Below, piece by piece: positions 24,007 to 33,054 of a DNA stretch of 64,000 bases. Position 1 is the first letter of the stretch. Each line of letters starts with the position of its first letter. Both the position numbers and the translations under genes were made by a program. Origin of the DNA: JAVVHH01 sp965199585 (GTDB lineage Bacteria; Pseudomonadota; Alphaproteobacteria; Acetobacterales; Acetobacteraceae); assembly GCA_965199585.1 (NCBI GenBank), contig CBDASI010000002.1, positions 186,001-250,000 of the forward strand, in the 5' to 3' direction. The notes under the pieces are model-generated. The model was not told the origin of the DNA. It ran no database searches and saw only the letters and a program-made list of their open reading frames with translations.

Positions 24007-26505
24007 TCACTCGTTGCGCAGGAACGGCGCCGGCCGCGCCCGCAGCGCCGACGCGGTGCCGGCATAGCCGAACGCCAGCATCAGCGCGGTGCAGCCGACC
24101 AGCGTCGCGGCCAGCGACCCCGGCATGAACACCCAGTCGGCATGCATGACGAACCGCACCACCGCCCAACTCGCCAGCGTCCCGACCAGCGCCGCCAGCA
24201 CGCCGGCCGAGAGCCCGATCGCGCCAAACTCCACCAGCCAGGCCGCACGGATCTGCCGCCGGGTCGCCCCCAGCGTCTTGAGTACGATCGCCTCGGCCAT
24301 GCGCCGCCTTTGCCCCGCCGCCACCGCGCCCGCCAGCACCAGCGCGCCGGAGGCCAGCGTCACCGACCCGGTTGCCGCCAGCGCCGCCGCGATCTTGCCG
24401 ACTAGCGACGCCACCGCCCCCAGCACGTCCGCCACCCGAATGCCCGAGACGTTCGGCAACGCATCCGTCACCGCGCGCAGGATCGCCGCCTCGTCGGCCG
24501 GTTTGGCCCGCACGGTCGCGATGTGCGAGTGCGGCGCCCGCTCAAGCAGCCCGGGCGAGGCGACCATCGTGAAGTTGATCCCCAGCGTGCGCCATGCGAT
24601 GTCGCGCAGGCTGGCGATCGTCAGGTCGATGTCCCGCCCCAGCACGTTGACGCGGATCACGCTGCCGAGATGGACGCCCCAGCCACGGGCCAGCGCAGCG
24701 TCGAACGATACCAGCGGTTTGCCGTCATACTCTGCCGGCCACCACGATCCCGCCACCAACTTCGAATTCTCCGGCAGCGTCTTACTATAGGTCAGCCCCC
24801 GGTCCCCACGCAGCGCCCACTGCGTCTCCGGCGTCGCCTTCACGTCTTCGGCGGCCACGCCATCCACGCTGACAATACGGGCGCGCAGGCTCGGCACCTC
24901 GTCGACCTTCTCGACGCCGGGCTGCGCAGCGAGGATCTGACCGAACCGCGCCAGCTCGTCGTTCTGGATGTCGATGAAGAAGAAGCTCGGCGCCGCGGAC
25001 GGCAGTTGCTCGACGATCTCGGCCCGGATGTTGGCCTGGATCAGCGCCACCGCCGACAGCGTCGACAGCCCCAACCCGAGCGACACCAGCATTAGCCCGG
25101 TCGACGCCCCCGGCCGGTGCAGGTTCGCGATCCCCAACCGCGCCCAGGCCGCCCGTGGCGACGGCACATGCCGCGACAGCAGCGTCAGCGCCAGCCCGCC
25201 CAGCCAGAATAGCCCCAGCGTCATCGCCGCCGCCCCGCAGAACCAGGCCGCGAACCCTCGCTCCGGCGACGTCGCGATCACCAACCCAGCCAGCAGCAAC
25301 GCCAACCCGGCATTCATCGCCAACAAAGCCGGCCGGCGGCGGAGCCGGGTCGGCAGCAGCGCGTCGCGGAACAGCGCGGCCCCGGAGATCTGCGCTGCCC
25401 GCGCCAACGGCCATAGCGCGAACGCGCCCGCCGTCAGCAGCCCATAGACGGCTGCCAGCAGCAGCGGCCCAGGATATACGCCGAGTCGCGGCGGGATCGG
25501 CAGTGCGTCCCCGAACAGCCATACGCCCACCAGCGTCAGCAGGGCACCGCCGACCACGCCGGCCACGATGCCCGCGCTGGCCAAAGCGGTAATCTGAATG
25601 AGGTACGTGGCGAAGATCGTCCGCGACGAGGCGCCCAAGCAGCGGAGCGTCGCGATGCTGCGCGCCCGCGCTTCCAACCAGGCGCGCACACCCGTCGCCA
25701 CCCCGATACCGCCGACCAACAGCGCTGTCAGCCCGACCAGCGTCAGGAACAGCCCGGTCTGGTCGACGAACCGGCCAACTCCCGGCGCCGCCTCGCTGGT
25801 CTGCCGGATGCGCCACCCGGTGTTCGGGAACGCCGTGCGGATCGCCTCGGCCGTCGCCACCGGATCGGCGCCGGTCGGTAATGTCGTCCGCAGAACGTAG
25901 GTGAGCAGGCTGCCGGGCTGCACCAGCCCCGTCGCCGGCAGCGCCGCCGCCGCGATCATCACCCGCGGCCCCAGGATCGCCGGCCCGGCAACCCGGTCGG
26001 GCTCGCTGGTCAGCGCCCCGCGCACGATGAAGCTGCCCTGCCCCAGCCGGAGGGTATCGCCCGCCTTGATGCCCAGCCGGTCCAGCACCAGCGGGTCCGC
26101 CACCACCCCGCCATCAGCCAGCGCCGCCTGCAACGGCCCGGCGCTCGTCTGCGCGCTGCCGACCAGTGGGTAAGCCGCATCGACCGCCTTCAACTCGACG
26201 AGCTGCCGCTCGCCATTCGCCGCGATGGCCATCGACCGCATCGAGACCACGTCCGACACCTGCGCCCCGCGCGCCGTCAGGAACTGCCGCAACCCCTCGG
26301 GCAGCGGCTGCGCTCCGCCCTGGACCTCGAGGTCGCCGCCCAAAATTCGCCGCCCCTCGGTCGCCAAGCCTTGCTCGATCCCGTCGCGCAGGCTGCCCAC
26401 CGCCGCGATCGCCGCGACGCCGAGCGCCAGGCACGCCAGCACGATCCGCAGCCCCCGGATCCCGGTGCGCAGCTCTCGCCGCGCGAAGGTGAAGGCCGGG
26501 CTCAG
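24007..26505 (-). CDS. ABC transporter permease, YbbP/FtsX-like (likely CTG start)
   Basis: An 832-aa permease with two FtsX domains, about ten membrane spans and large periplasmic regions. It pairs with the coupled ATPase in the YbbAP-type system that sits next to TesA in E. coli, where its substrate is unknown. The first ATG/GTG/TTG in frame is GTG 26442, but the conserved family N-terminus (FARRELRTGIRGLRIVLACLALGV) begins about 15 codons upstream. The only plausible start there is CTG 26505, which overlaps the ATPase TGA as CTGA. I therefore infer a rare CTG start. Confidence 0.85.
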   Translation of the reverse strand: MSPAFTFARRELRTGIRGLRIVLACLALGVAAIAAVGSLRDGIEQGLATEGRRILGGDLEVQGGAQPLPEGLRQFLTARGAQVSDVVSMRSMAIAANGERQLVELKAVDAAYPLVGSAQTSAGPLQAALADGGVVADPLVLDRLGIKAGDTLRLGQGSFIVRGALTSEPDRVAGPAILGPRVMIAAAALPATGLVQPGSLLTYVLRTTLPTGADPVATAEAIRTAFPNTGWRIRQTSEAAPGVGRFVDQTGLFLTLVGLTALLVGGIGVATGVRAWLEARARSIATLRCLGASSRTIFATYLIQITALASAGIVAGVVGGALLTLVGVWLFGDALPIPPRLGVYPGPLLLAAVYGLLTAGAFALWPLARAAQISGAALFRDALLPTRLRRRPALLAMNAGLALLLAGLVIATSPERGFAAWFCGAAAMTLGLFWLGGLALTLLSRHVPSPRAAWARLGIANLHRPGASTGLMLVSLGLGLSTLSAVALIQANIRAEIVEQLPSAAPSFFFIDIQNDELARFGQILAAQPGVEKVDEVPSLRARIVSVDGVAAEDVKATPETQWALRGDRGLTYSKTLPENSKLVAGSWWPAEYDGKPLVSFDAALARGWGVHLGSVIRVNVLGRDIDLTIASLRDIAWRTLGINFTMVASPGLLERAPHSHIATVRAKPADEAAILRAVTDALPNVSGIRVADVLGAVASLVGKIAAALAATGSVTLASGALVLAGAVAAGQRRRMAEAIVLKTLGATRRQIRAAWLVEFGAIGLSAGVLAALVGTLASWAVVRFVMHADWVFMPGSLAATLVGCTALMLAFGYAGTASALRARPAPFLRNE

Positions 26506-27212
26506 GCGACCGGCTCCGATACGCGGCCATCGACGATCCTGACGGTCCGGTCGCAGCGCGCGGCCAGCGCCGGGTCATGCGTGATCAGCAGCAGCGTGGT
26601 GCCGAGCGTCGCCCGCATCTCGAATAGCAGGTCCATCACCGACACGCCCGTCGCATGATCCAGATTGCCGGTCGGCTCGTCGGCCAGCAACAGCAGCGGC
26701 CGACTGGCGAACGCCCGCGCCAACGCCACCCGCTGCTGCTCCCCGCCGGAGAGCTGCCCCGGCAGATGCGTCAGCCGATGCCCGAGACCCACCGCCTGCA
26801 GCCCCGACCGCGCCCGGACCGCCGCATCGGCCACCCCCGCCAGCTCGAGCGGCACGGCGACGTTCTCCAGCGCCGTCATGGCCGGGATCAGGTGGAATGC
26901 CTGGAACACGATGCCCACGGTGCCGCGGCGGAATTTCGCCAACGCATCCTCGTCGCGCCCGACCAGACTCTGCCCCGCGACCTCCACAGTGCCGGACGTC
27001 GCTTGCTCCAGCCCGGCCAGCACCATCAGCAAGCTCGTCTTGCCCGAACCCGACGGCCCGACGATGCCAACCGCCTCCCCCGTCCCCACATCGAGATCGA
27101 CGCCGGACAGGATGTTGACCGACCCGGCGGCCGAAGGCACGGTCAGGTGCAAGCCCCGCACGCGGACCAGAGTCGCGGACGGGTGGGATGGGGGACTGAG
27201 GTTTGTGTCCAT
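26502..27212 (-). CDS. ABC transporter ATP-binding protein, YbbA/LolD-like
   Basis: A 236-aa MacB-type ATPase. Walker A is VGPSGSGKTSLL, the Q-loop is GIVFQAFHLIPAM, the signature is LSGGEQQRVALARAF, Walker B is LLLADEPTGNLD, and the H-switch is LLITHDP. It drives the YbbP-like permease at 24007. The ATG at 27212 shares bases with the divergent tesA ATG (27211), so each gene's leader lies inside the other's first codons. The order tesA / ybbA-ybbP is conserved widely. Confidence 0.93.
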   Translation of the reverse strand: MDTNLSPPSHPSATLVRVRGLHLTVPSAAGSVNILSGVDLDVGTGEAVGIVGPSGSGKTSLLMVLAGLEQATSGTVEVAGQSLVGRDEDALAKFRRGTVGIVFQAFHLIPAMTALENVAVPLELAGVADAAVRARSGLQAVGLGHRLTHLPGQLSGGEQQRVALARAFASRPLLLLADEPTGNLDHATGVSVMDLLFEMRATLGTTLLLITHDPALAARCDRTVRIVDGRVSEPVA

Positions 27213-27873
27213 GATGGCCCCATATGGCGTGCAACGCGCGCTAACCAACGCGCTCGCGCTGCTGCTCCTGCTCTTTTGTGCTGCGACTGCGAACGCCCGC
27301 CCCGTCCGCGTGCTGATCCTGGGCGACAGCCTCACGGCCGGCTACGGCCTCGCCGCGCCCGACGGTTTCCAGGCCCAGATGCTCGCCGCCCTCAAGGCAC
27401 ACGGCCATGACGTCGCTTTTGTCGACGCCGCCGTCTCGGGCGATACCAGCGCCGGCGGCCGCGCCCGGCTCGATTGGGCGGTCGGTGATGGCGTCGATGC
27501 CGCTTTCGTCGAGCTTGGCGCCAATGACGGCCTCCGCGGTCTGCCGCCGAAGGACCTACAGGCCAACCTGACCGCGATCCTCGATGCGTTGGCAGCCCGC
27601 CATTTGCCGATCCTGTTCAGCGGCATGCTCGCCCCGCCCAATCTCGGCGCCGACTACGGCAATGCCTTCAAATCCGTCTACGACACGCTCGGCCAGCGGC
27701 CCGACCTCATCTTCGATCCGTTCTACCTCGTCGGCGTCGCCGCCGTGCCGTCGCTCAACCAGGCCGACGGTATCCATCCCAACCCGGCCGGCGTGAAGAT
27801 CATCGTTGCCCGCCTGCTGCCGGACATGGAAAAGCTGATCGCGATGGTGCCTTCCCAGGCTTCACACCAATGA
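27211..27873 (+). CDS. tesA: arylesterase/lysophospholipase TesA (SGNH hydrolase)
   Basis: A 220-aa periplasmic esterase/thioesterase. A signal peptide (residues about 8-29, ending TANA) precedes the SGNH blocks: LILGDSLTAGYGL (S40), the Gly in block II, ELGANDGLRG (N105), and DGIHPNPAG (D186, H189). ATG 27211 or 27214, or GTG 27229, could be the start; the first overlaps the ATPase start. It is followed by thpR with an ATGA overlap. Confidence 0.93.
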   Translation: MMAPYGVQRALTNALALLLLLFCAATANARPVRVLILGDSLTAGYGLAAPDGFQAQMLAALKAHGHDVAFVDAAVSGDTSAGGRARLDWAVGDGVDAAFVELGANDGLRGLPPKDLQANLTAILDALAARHLPILFSGMLAPPNLGADYGNAFKSVYDTLGQRPDLIFDPFYLVGVAAVPSLNQADGIHPNPAGVKIIVARLLPDMEKLIAMVPSQASHQ

Positions 27874-28460
27874 GACTGTTCGTCGCACTCGATCTGCCGA
27901 GCTCGCTCCGCACACGGTTGTCCTGGATGTCGGGCGGCCTGCAGGGCGCCCGCTGGGTGCCGCCGGAGAATTACCACGTCACGCTGCGCTTCATCGGCGA
28001 GGTACCCGCCTGGCGCGCCGAGGAGATCGACCTCGCGCTGGCCGGGCTGCGTGCGACCGGCTTCGAGCTGCAGCTCTCCGGGGTCGGCACCTTCGAGAAG
28101 GGCGGCAAGGTGCTGTCGCTCTGGGTCGGCGTCGACCGCAACCCGGCGCTCGACCACCTACAATCCAAGATCGAGACCGCCATGCAGCGGACAGGGCTGG
28201 AGACCGAGCGGCGCCGGTTCAATCCCCACGTCACGCTCGCCCGCGTCGACTCGGTCCCGGCCCACAAGGTCGCCGAATGGGTCCAGGGTCGAAACCTGTT
28301 CCGTAGCGACACGGTGCCGATCGAACATTTCACGCTGTTCCGCTCGCGGCTCGGCAAGGAGCAAGCTGTTTACGATGCCGAGGTCGAATATCCGCTCCGG
28401 TCCTACAACCAACCCGTTCCCGCTGCCCCGCCCGACCTCGGCGCCGGTGACGTTCGATGA
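27870..28460 (+). CDS. thpR: RNA 2',3'-cyclic phosphodiesterase
   Basis: A 196-aa 2H phosphoesterase of the ThpR/LigT group that opens 2',3'-cyclic phosphates at RNA ends. Both HxT motifs are present: NYHVTLRF (H36, T38) and NPHVTLAR (H120, T122), with LFVALDLP at the start. Its ATG overlaps the tesA stop, and its last 14 bases overlap the UDG-family gene. The tail after residue 180 is Pro/Ala-rich. Confidence 0.93.
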   Translation: MRLFVALDLPSSLRTRLSWMSGGLQGARWVPPENYHVTLRFIGEVPAWRAEEIDLALAGLRATGFELQLSGVGTFEKGGKVLSLWVGVDRNPALDHLQSKIETAMQRTGLETERRRFNPHVTLARVDSVPAHKVAEWVQGRNLFRSDTVPIEHFTLFRSRLGKEQAVYDAEVEYPLRSYNQPVPAAPPDLGAGDVR

Positions 28461-29016
28461 GTTGCTCGCCGAAGCCCGCGCCTGCACGTTCTGCGACCTC
28501 CCATTCGGCCCGCGCCCGATCCTCCAGGCCTCGCCCGACTCCCGCCTGGTGATCGCCAGCCAAGCCCCCGGCAGCATCGCCCATGCCAGCGGCATCCCGT
28601 TCCAAGACCCGAGCGGCTATCGCCTGCGCGACTGGCTCGGCCTCGACGAACCCACCTTCTACGACCCGGCCCAAGTCGCCATCCTGCCCATGGGTTTCTG
28701 CTACCCCGGCCGCTACGCTCAGGGCGGCGACCTCCCCCCCGCCCCGCCCTGCGCCCCCCGCTGGCGCCACCACTTTCTCGAGCGCATGCCGGCCATCCGC
28801 CTCATCCTCCTCGTCGGCGGCTACTCCCAAGCCGACGCGCTCGGCCCCGGCCGCATGACCGATCGCGTGCGCCAGTTCCGCGCGCACCTCCCTCGCTATT
28901 TCCCGCTGCCGCACCCGAGCTGGCGCACCGGAATCTGGGAACGCAAGAATCCCTGGTTCACGAACGACGTCCTCCCCGCGCTCAAAGTCGAAGTGAGGCG
29001 CGCCCTCGATGCCTGA
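28447..29016 (+). CDS. uracil-DNA glycosylase family protein (COG1573 type)
   Basis: A 189-aa member of the UDG superfamily. It has ARACTFCDLPFGPRPI (one Cys-x2-Cys pair), the motif ASQAPGSIAHASGIPFQDPSGYRLRDWLG, and the His-containing motif LPHPSWR. The canonical family 4 set of four cluster-binding cysteines is not complete: further Cys occur at GFCYPGR and PPCAP, so iron-sulfur binding is uncertain. The GTG start at 28447 lies inside thpR. It may remove damaged bases, but this subgroup is poorly tested. Confidence 0.85.
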   Translation: MTFDELLAEARACTFCDLPFGPRPILQASPDSRLVIASQAPGSIAHASGIPFQDPSGYRLRDWLGLDEPTFYDPAQVAILPMGFCYPGRYAQGGDLPPAPPCAPRWRHHFLERMPAIRLILLVGGYSQADALGPGRMTDRVRQFRAHLPRYFPLPHPSWRTGIWERKNPWFTNDVLPALKVEVRRALDA

Positions 29017-30223
29017 CAACTCGCTCTACTGGCGGCAGAACCTCTACGTCTGCCTGTTCGGCTCCTTCACCACGCTGCTGGCGATGACGCTGCTGCTGCC
29101 GTTCCTGCCGATCTATGTCGAGCAGCTCGGCGTCCAGGGTCATGCGGCGATCGTGCAGTGGTCGGGCGTGGCCTACGGCATCACCTTCCTCGGTGCCGGC
29201 CTCATGGCGCCGGTCTGGGGCAAGTTCGCCGATCTCTATGGCCGCAAGCCGATCCTGATGCGCGCCGCCCTGGCGATGGCGGTGGTCATGTCGCTGATCG
29301 GCCTGGCGCAGAACATCTGGCAGCTCGTGGCGCTACGTCTGCTGGCCGGCCTGCTGGGCGGCTACAGCTCCGGCGCCGTGGTGCTGGTCGCGACACAGAC
29401 GCCGCGGGAACGTTCAGGCTGGGCGCTCGGCGTGCTCTCGACCGGAACCCTGGCGGGAACCCTGCTGGGCCCGCTGCTGGGCGGCGTGATGCCCGGGCTG
29501 GTCGGCATCCGCGCGACTTTTTTCATCGCCGGCGCCGTCATCTTCGTGGCGTTCATCGCGACCGCCCTGCTGGTGCGCGAGGATCGCAGCGGCTTCCGCA
29601 AGGAGGTCCGCCAGGTCACCAAGCGGGCCTGGGCGATGGTCCCGGACCAGCGGCCGGTAGTAGCCATGCTGGTGACGGCGATGCTGCTGCTGTTCGCCAA
29701 CATGTCGGTCGAGCCGATCATCACGGTTTATGTCGGCCAGCTGAACCCGATCCGCGGCGACGTCGTGTTCACCGCCGGGCTGGTGATGGCCGCGTCGGCG
29801 GTGGGCAGCATCCTCGCCGCGCCGCGGCTCGGGCGCTTGGCGGACCGGACCGGGCATTGGACGCTGATCGTCTGGTGCCTGGCCGGCTGCAGCGTGCTGC
29901 TGATCCCGCAGGCTTTCGTGACCGCGAGCTGGCAGCTGATCGGCTTGCGCTTTCTGATGGGCGTGGCGCTAGCCGGGCTGCTGCCGGCGATCACCGCGAC
30001 GATCCGCCACAACGTGCCGCAGGCCGCCGCCGGCACCATCCTCGGCTACAGCACGTCCGCACAATATGCCGGACAGGTGCTTGGCCCGCTGGCCGGCGGC
30101 TTCATCGGCGGCCACATCGGCATGCGCGCCGTCTTCCTCGTCACCACTGTGATCATGGCCGGCGGCGCCGCCTTTAACTGGATGCTGAGCCGGCGCATCG
30201 CAGCGACGGCCGAAAAAGAATAG
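29009..30223 (+). CDS. MFS transporter, drug-exporter type
   Basis: A 404-aa major facilitator with twelve hydrophobic segments. The cytoplasmic loop motif A is GKFADLYGRKPILM, and the second half repeats it loosely as APRLGRLADRTG. Motif C-like GTLAGTLLGPLLGG supports an antiporter. It resembles TetA/YajR-like exporters, substrate unknown. The ATG lies 8 bp inside the UDG-family gene. Confidence 0.9.
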   Translation: MPDNSLYWRQNLYVCLFGSFTTLLAMTLLLPFLPIYVEQLGVQGHAAIVQWSGVAYGITFLGAGLMAPVWGKFADLYGRKPILMRAALAMAVVMSLIGLAQNIWQLVALRLLAGLLGGYSSGAVVLVATQTPRERSGWALGVLSTGTLAGTLLGPLLGGVMPGLVGIRATFFIAGAVIFVAFIATALLVREDRSGFRKEVRQVTKRAWAMVPDQRPVVAMLVTAMLLLFANMSVEPIITVYVGQLNPIRGDVVFTAGLVMAASAVGSILAAPRLGRLADRTGHWTLIVWCLAGCSVLLIPQAFVTASWQLIGLRFLMGVALAGLLPAITATIRHNVPQAAAGTILGYSTSAQYAGQVLGPLAGGFIGGHIGMRAVFLVTTVIMAGGAAFNWMLSRRIAATAEKE

Positions 30224-30268
30224 GCCGTTGCCCTTGCGCGTCGACATTGGCGCAGCGACACTTGCTGG

Positions 30269-31000
30269 ATGCGCCGCATCGGTTGCCTGGTTGTGCTTGC
30301 CCTCCTGCCTGCACTCGCGGCGCTCGCGAACGAGGCCAGCCTCACTGCGACGACGGATCCGTTCAACGAGCACTTGACCGAGCGCGTGCCGGTAGGCGGG
30401 CGCAGCTTGATCGGGGTGGAGATGATACCGACGGCCGAGTTGCCGGACGGCACCGGCTTGATTAGCGGGCGGCTGTCCCTGCCCGGCTCGGTAGCCGGCG
30501 CCGTATGCGTGCGGGCCCGAACCCAGGATGGAACCTACGAGGCCGAGAACACCTACACGCCGTCCGCCATTGCGGCCGGGTCACACACGCTGCAATGGCC
30601 GACTAAATTCGGCAAGGAGTTGATTGCGGTGCCACTCCGCCAAGTGGCGGCGCTGACGACGGTCGGCGCCTGCGGAACCGTCGCGACGGTGGTGATCCCG
30701 ATCGCGATGAACGGCCCGAGCGACACGGGCGGACACTTCCTGCAGGTGCTCGTCAACACGCGCGGGGCGGCGACCTGGGCCGTGTTGCGCGACCCGGTGG
30801 CCGGCGGTCGTGCGCTGGCTCGGAGCCAATGCACGCGGTTAGACGACGGCGCGCGGGTGGCATACGACGCGCGCTGTCTGTTAGGCGCGCCGTCGCTTCA
30901 TGATCCGCTCGAACTACGGCTCGAGCAGGAAGGGCGCGACGGGCTCAGCCTAGAGGTGGTCGCGAAGGTCACCGTGCGGGTGCGCGACGCGTCTCCGTGA
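30269..31000 (+). CDS. secreted protein of unknown function, coupled to the protease-like membrane protein
   Basis: I do not recognise this 243-aa protein. A signal peptide is clear (CLVVLALLPALAALA, cleavage near residue 20). The mature part looks beta-rich, with ISGRLSLPGSVAGAVCVRARTQDGTYEAENTY, and it has four cysteines after the signal peptide that could pair. It ends with VVAKVTVRVRDASP. Its TGA overlaps the GTG start of the next gene (GTGA), which ties it to that membrane protein. It may be a partner or a substrate of the protease-like domain. Confidence 0.75.
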   Translation: MRRIGCLVVLALLPALAALANEASLTATTDPFNEHLTERVPVGGRSLIGVEMIPTAELPDGTGLISGRLSLPGSVAGAVCVRARTQDGTYEAENTYTPSAIAAGSHTLQWPTKFGKELIAVPLRQVAALTTVGACGTVATVVIPIAMNGPSDTGGHFLQVLVNTRGAATWAVLRDPVAGGRALARSQCTRLDDGARVAYDARCLLGAPSLHDPLELRLEQEGRDGLSLEVVAKVTVRVRDASP

Positions 31001-33054
31001 GCAAGCCGTCTCAAACGCGGAAATCGCGCGACCCCCGCTTCCTCCGATTTCGGATCTGGCTGCGTCGACACCGCGTCGCGAGCGGGCTCGCCTGGATCGC
31101 TCGTTGCGGGCGCGTCCTGCTGAGATGGTTCGCGCTTCTGCTCGGCATCACGATCTTCGTCTCGTTGGTGTTCAGCCACTATGAACGTGCCGTCACGGTG
31201 TCGGGTCGCACTGAGGTGCTCGCCGTCCGGGCAGACGGGAGCGATTTCTCGAACTGGTCGCTGCCGGACGCCTCGCTCGCGCAGGGTTCCGATCCGGCGA
31301 CGGTGCCACCCGGCGAACTCACCATCGATTTGGCCGACGGTGCGTCCGCACGGTTCGTCAGGCGCGGACGGGGCGCGTTGTCGGTGAGTTTCGTGTCATC
31401 CACCGGGTCGGGAAGCCCAGCATGCTCCGGTGGAGCCCGGCGCGTCGGCACCGTCAGCCTCGGGGACGCGGACCCGGTCCCGCTCTGCGACGATGCGCGC
31501 GTGCGCGTCGGCGTTCGGTCGGGTGACGCACCACTGGTGCTCAGCTTGCGTGGTGGGATTGCGATCGGCGAGGAGGTGCGCGCCGGTGCAGGCGCGCAAC
31601 CGCTCCTACTCGATGGCTCGGCGCAACTCCTGGTCCGTCATGGTGCCCCGTTCACCGCGCTGTGCCGGTTCGACGTGCTGCACAATCTATGCGACCGTTT
31701 CGTGGCAACCCGGTTCGACTTCTCTGCCGGCGACACCCTCGCCTTCCGGCATGCGCAACGCGACGCCGCGGCGACCGGCTTCTTCCGGATCGATCCCGAG
31801 GACTCCGCCGGTGCTTTGAGGTTCGATCTCGCGGCGGCCGATGCGGCACTCGAGGTGAGACGGATGAAAGGGGATGCGTTCGAGTTGTCGGAAAGCCTGT
31901 TCGACCAGATCGAGAAATCGCCACTGCTGCAGACGCTCAACGCAACTCTGGTAGCATTGAGCCTGGTCTGGTGGTTCGTGCGCATCCCCGGCGAGGCTCG
32001 CGGCGGGCAGGCCTCGGTCGTCGCGCTGATTGCCGCGGCGGCGTCGCTGGTGTGCGCACAGCCGGCGCAGGCCCAACAAGCGCTGCTGCGCGCCGGCGAG
32101 ACCGGCCAAGCCATGCTGCGGTCGCGGTCTGACCGGTGCTATGCCGTGACGCCCCGACACGTGTTGGGTGGGGAGACCACGGCAACGTTGGTCATGGAGC
32201 GTCGCGCCTTGGCCGATGCCGACCTGTTGAGGCTCGTGCCGGCGGCGCCGGAGACGCTGGCTGTGTTGATCACCCGTGCAGTGCCAATTGAACTCTGCCC
32301 GGCCTTCACCGCGGCCCCATCCCTGGACAACGTGTTGCGGGCCCGCACCAACGCGGTGCTGCGCCTAGTTCGCCCCGATGGCTCGTTCGACCGAATGCTG
32401 CTGGCCGTGTTGTCGGTCGATGTGGAAACGTTCGAGGTACGTCCGCAGGACTCGGCGGACGTGATCATGCAAGGCATGAGCGGCGGGACGGTATTGATCG
32501 ACGATCAGCCTGTGGGGCTACTGACGGACGTGCGCGACGAGGGGCGGGTCGGACGAGTGGTTCGGCTGGACCGGGTGTTCGAGCGACTGGAGCCCTATTT
32601 GGGCGCAAGCTTCAACGTGCAAAGCTCGACACCGAAGGCAGTTGCGGGCGGCGGTCAGGCAGCGATCACTCTAGTGCGCTGGTCGGCCGAACCGGTTTCA
32701 AATGCAAACCATGCCGATGCATTGTTGACCGGGTTGGGCGCGCCGTGGCGTGTATCCGATGATGCCGCCGATGTGGTGTTCCGCATGGGACCGGAGCGAC
32801 CAGTTCTTTCGGGCGTTACCGTCGATGCCAGTGGCGTCGCAGACCCGCCACGCCAGGTCGAGGTGTTGCTCGGCAGTAGCGAAAAAGGCCCGTGGCGTTC
32901 CGTCGCCAATTTCGCGCTGGAGCCCGGAGACGGCTTGCGGGTCGTCGCAATGCCGCCGACACGAGCGGGCTTCGTCCTAATGCGTGCCCGACAACACCAG
33001 CCTGACAAATCGACGATGGGGCTGGCACGCTTCGGGTTAACGACAGCGCCCTGA
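30997..33054 (+). CDS. three-span membrane protein with periplasmic trypsin-like domain
   Basis: This 685-aa protein has a basic N-terminus and a span at about 41-60, a large periplasmic part (65-305), a span at about 309-329, a short positive loop, and a third span (about 341-355) ending QPAQAQQ like a signal peptide. The next part resembles a trypsin-like protease: CYAVTPRHVLGG (H388) and MQGMSGGTVL (S495). An Asp is less sure: D407 or D409 in DADLLRLVP are candidates, while the usual DLAVL site reads ETLAVL. A beta-rich C-terminal domain (about 555-685) follows. I know no named family. GTG start coupled to the upstream gene. Confidence 0.75.
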   Translation: MSKPSQTRKSRDPRFLRFRIWLRRHRVASGLAWIARCGRVLLRWFALLLGITIFVSLVFSHYERAVTVSGRTEVLAVRADGSDFSNWSLPDASLAQGSDPATVPPGELTIDLADGASARFVRRGRGALSVSFVSSTGSGSPACSGGARRVGTVSLGDADPVPLCDDARVRVGVRSGDAPLVLSLRGGIAIGEEVRAGAGAQPLLLDGSAQLLVRHGAPFTALCRFDVLHNLCDRFVATRFDFSAGDTLAFRHAQRDAAATGFFRIDPEDSAGALRFDLAAADAALEVRRMKGDAFELSESLFDQIEKSPLLQTLNATLVALSLVWWFVRIPGEARGGQASVVALIAAAASLVCAQPAQAQQALLRAGETGQAMLRSRSDRCYAVTPRHVLGGETTATLVMERRALADADLLRLVPAAPETLAVLITRAVPIELCPAFTAAPSLDNVLRARTNAVLRLVRPDGSFDRMLLAVLSVDVETFEVRPQDSADVIMQGMSGGTVLIDDQPVGLLTDVRDEGRVGRVVRLDRVFERLEPYLGASFNVQSSTPKAVAGGGQAAITLVRWSAEPVSNANHADALLTGLGAPWRVSDDAADVVFRMGPERPVLSGVTVDASGVADPPRQVEVLLGSSEKGPWRSVANFALEPGDGLRVVAMPPTRAGFVLMRARQHQPDKSTMGLARFGLTTAP

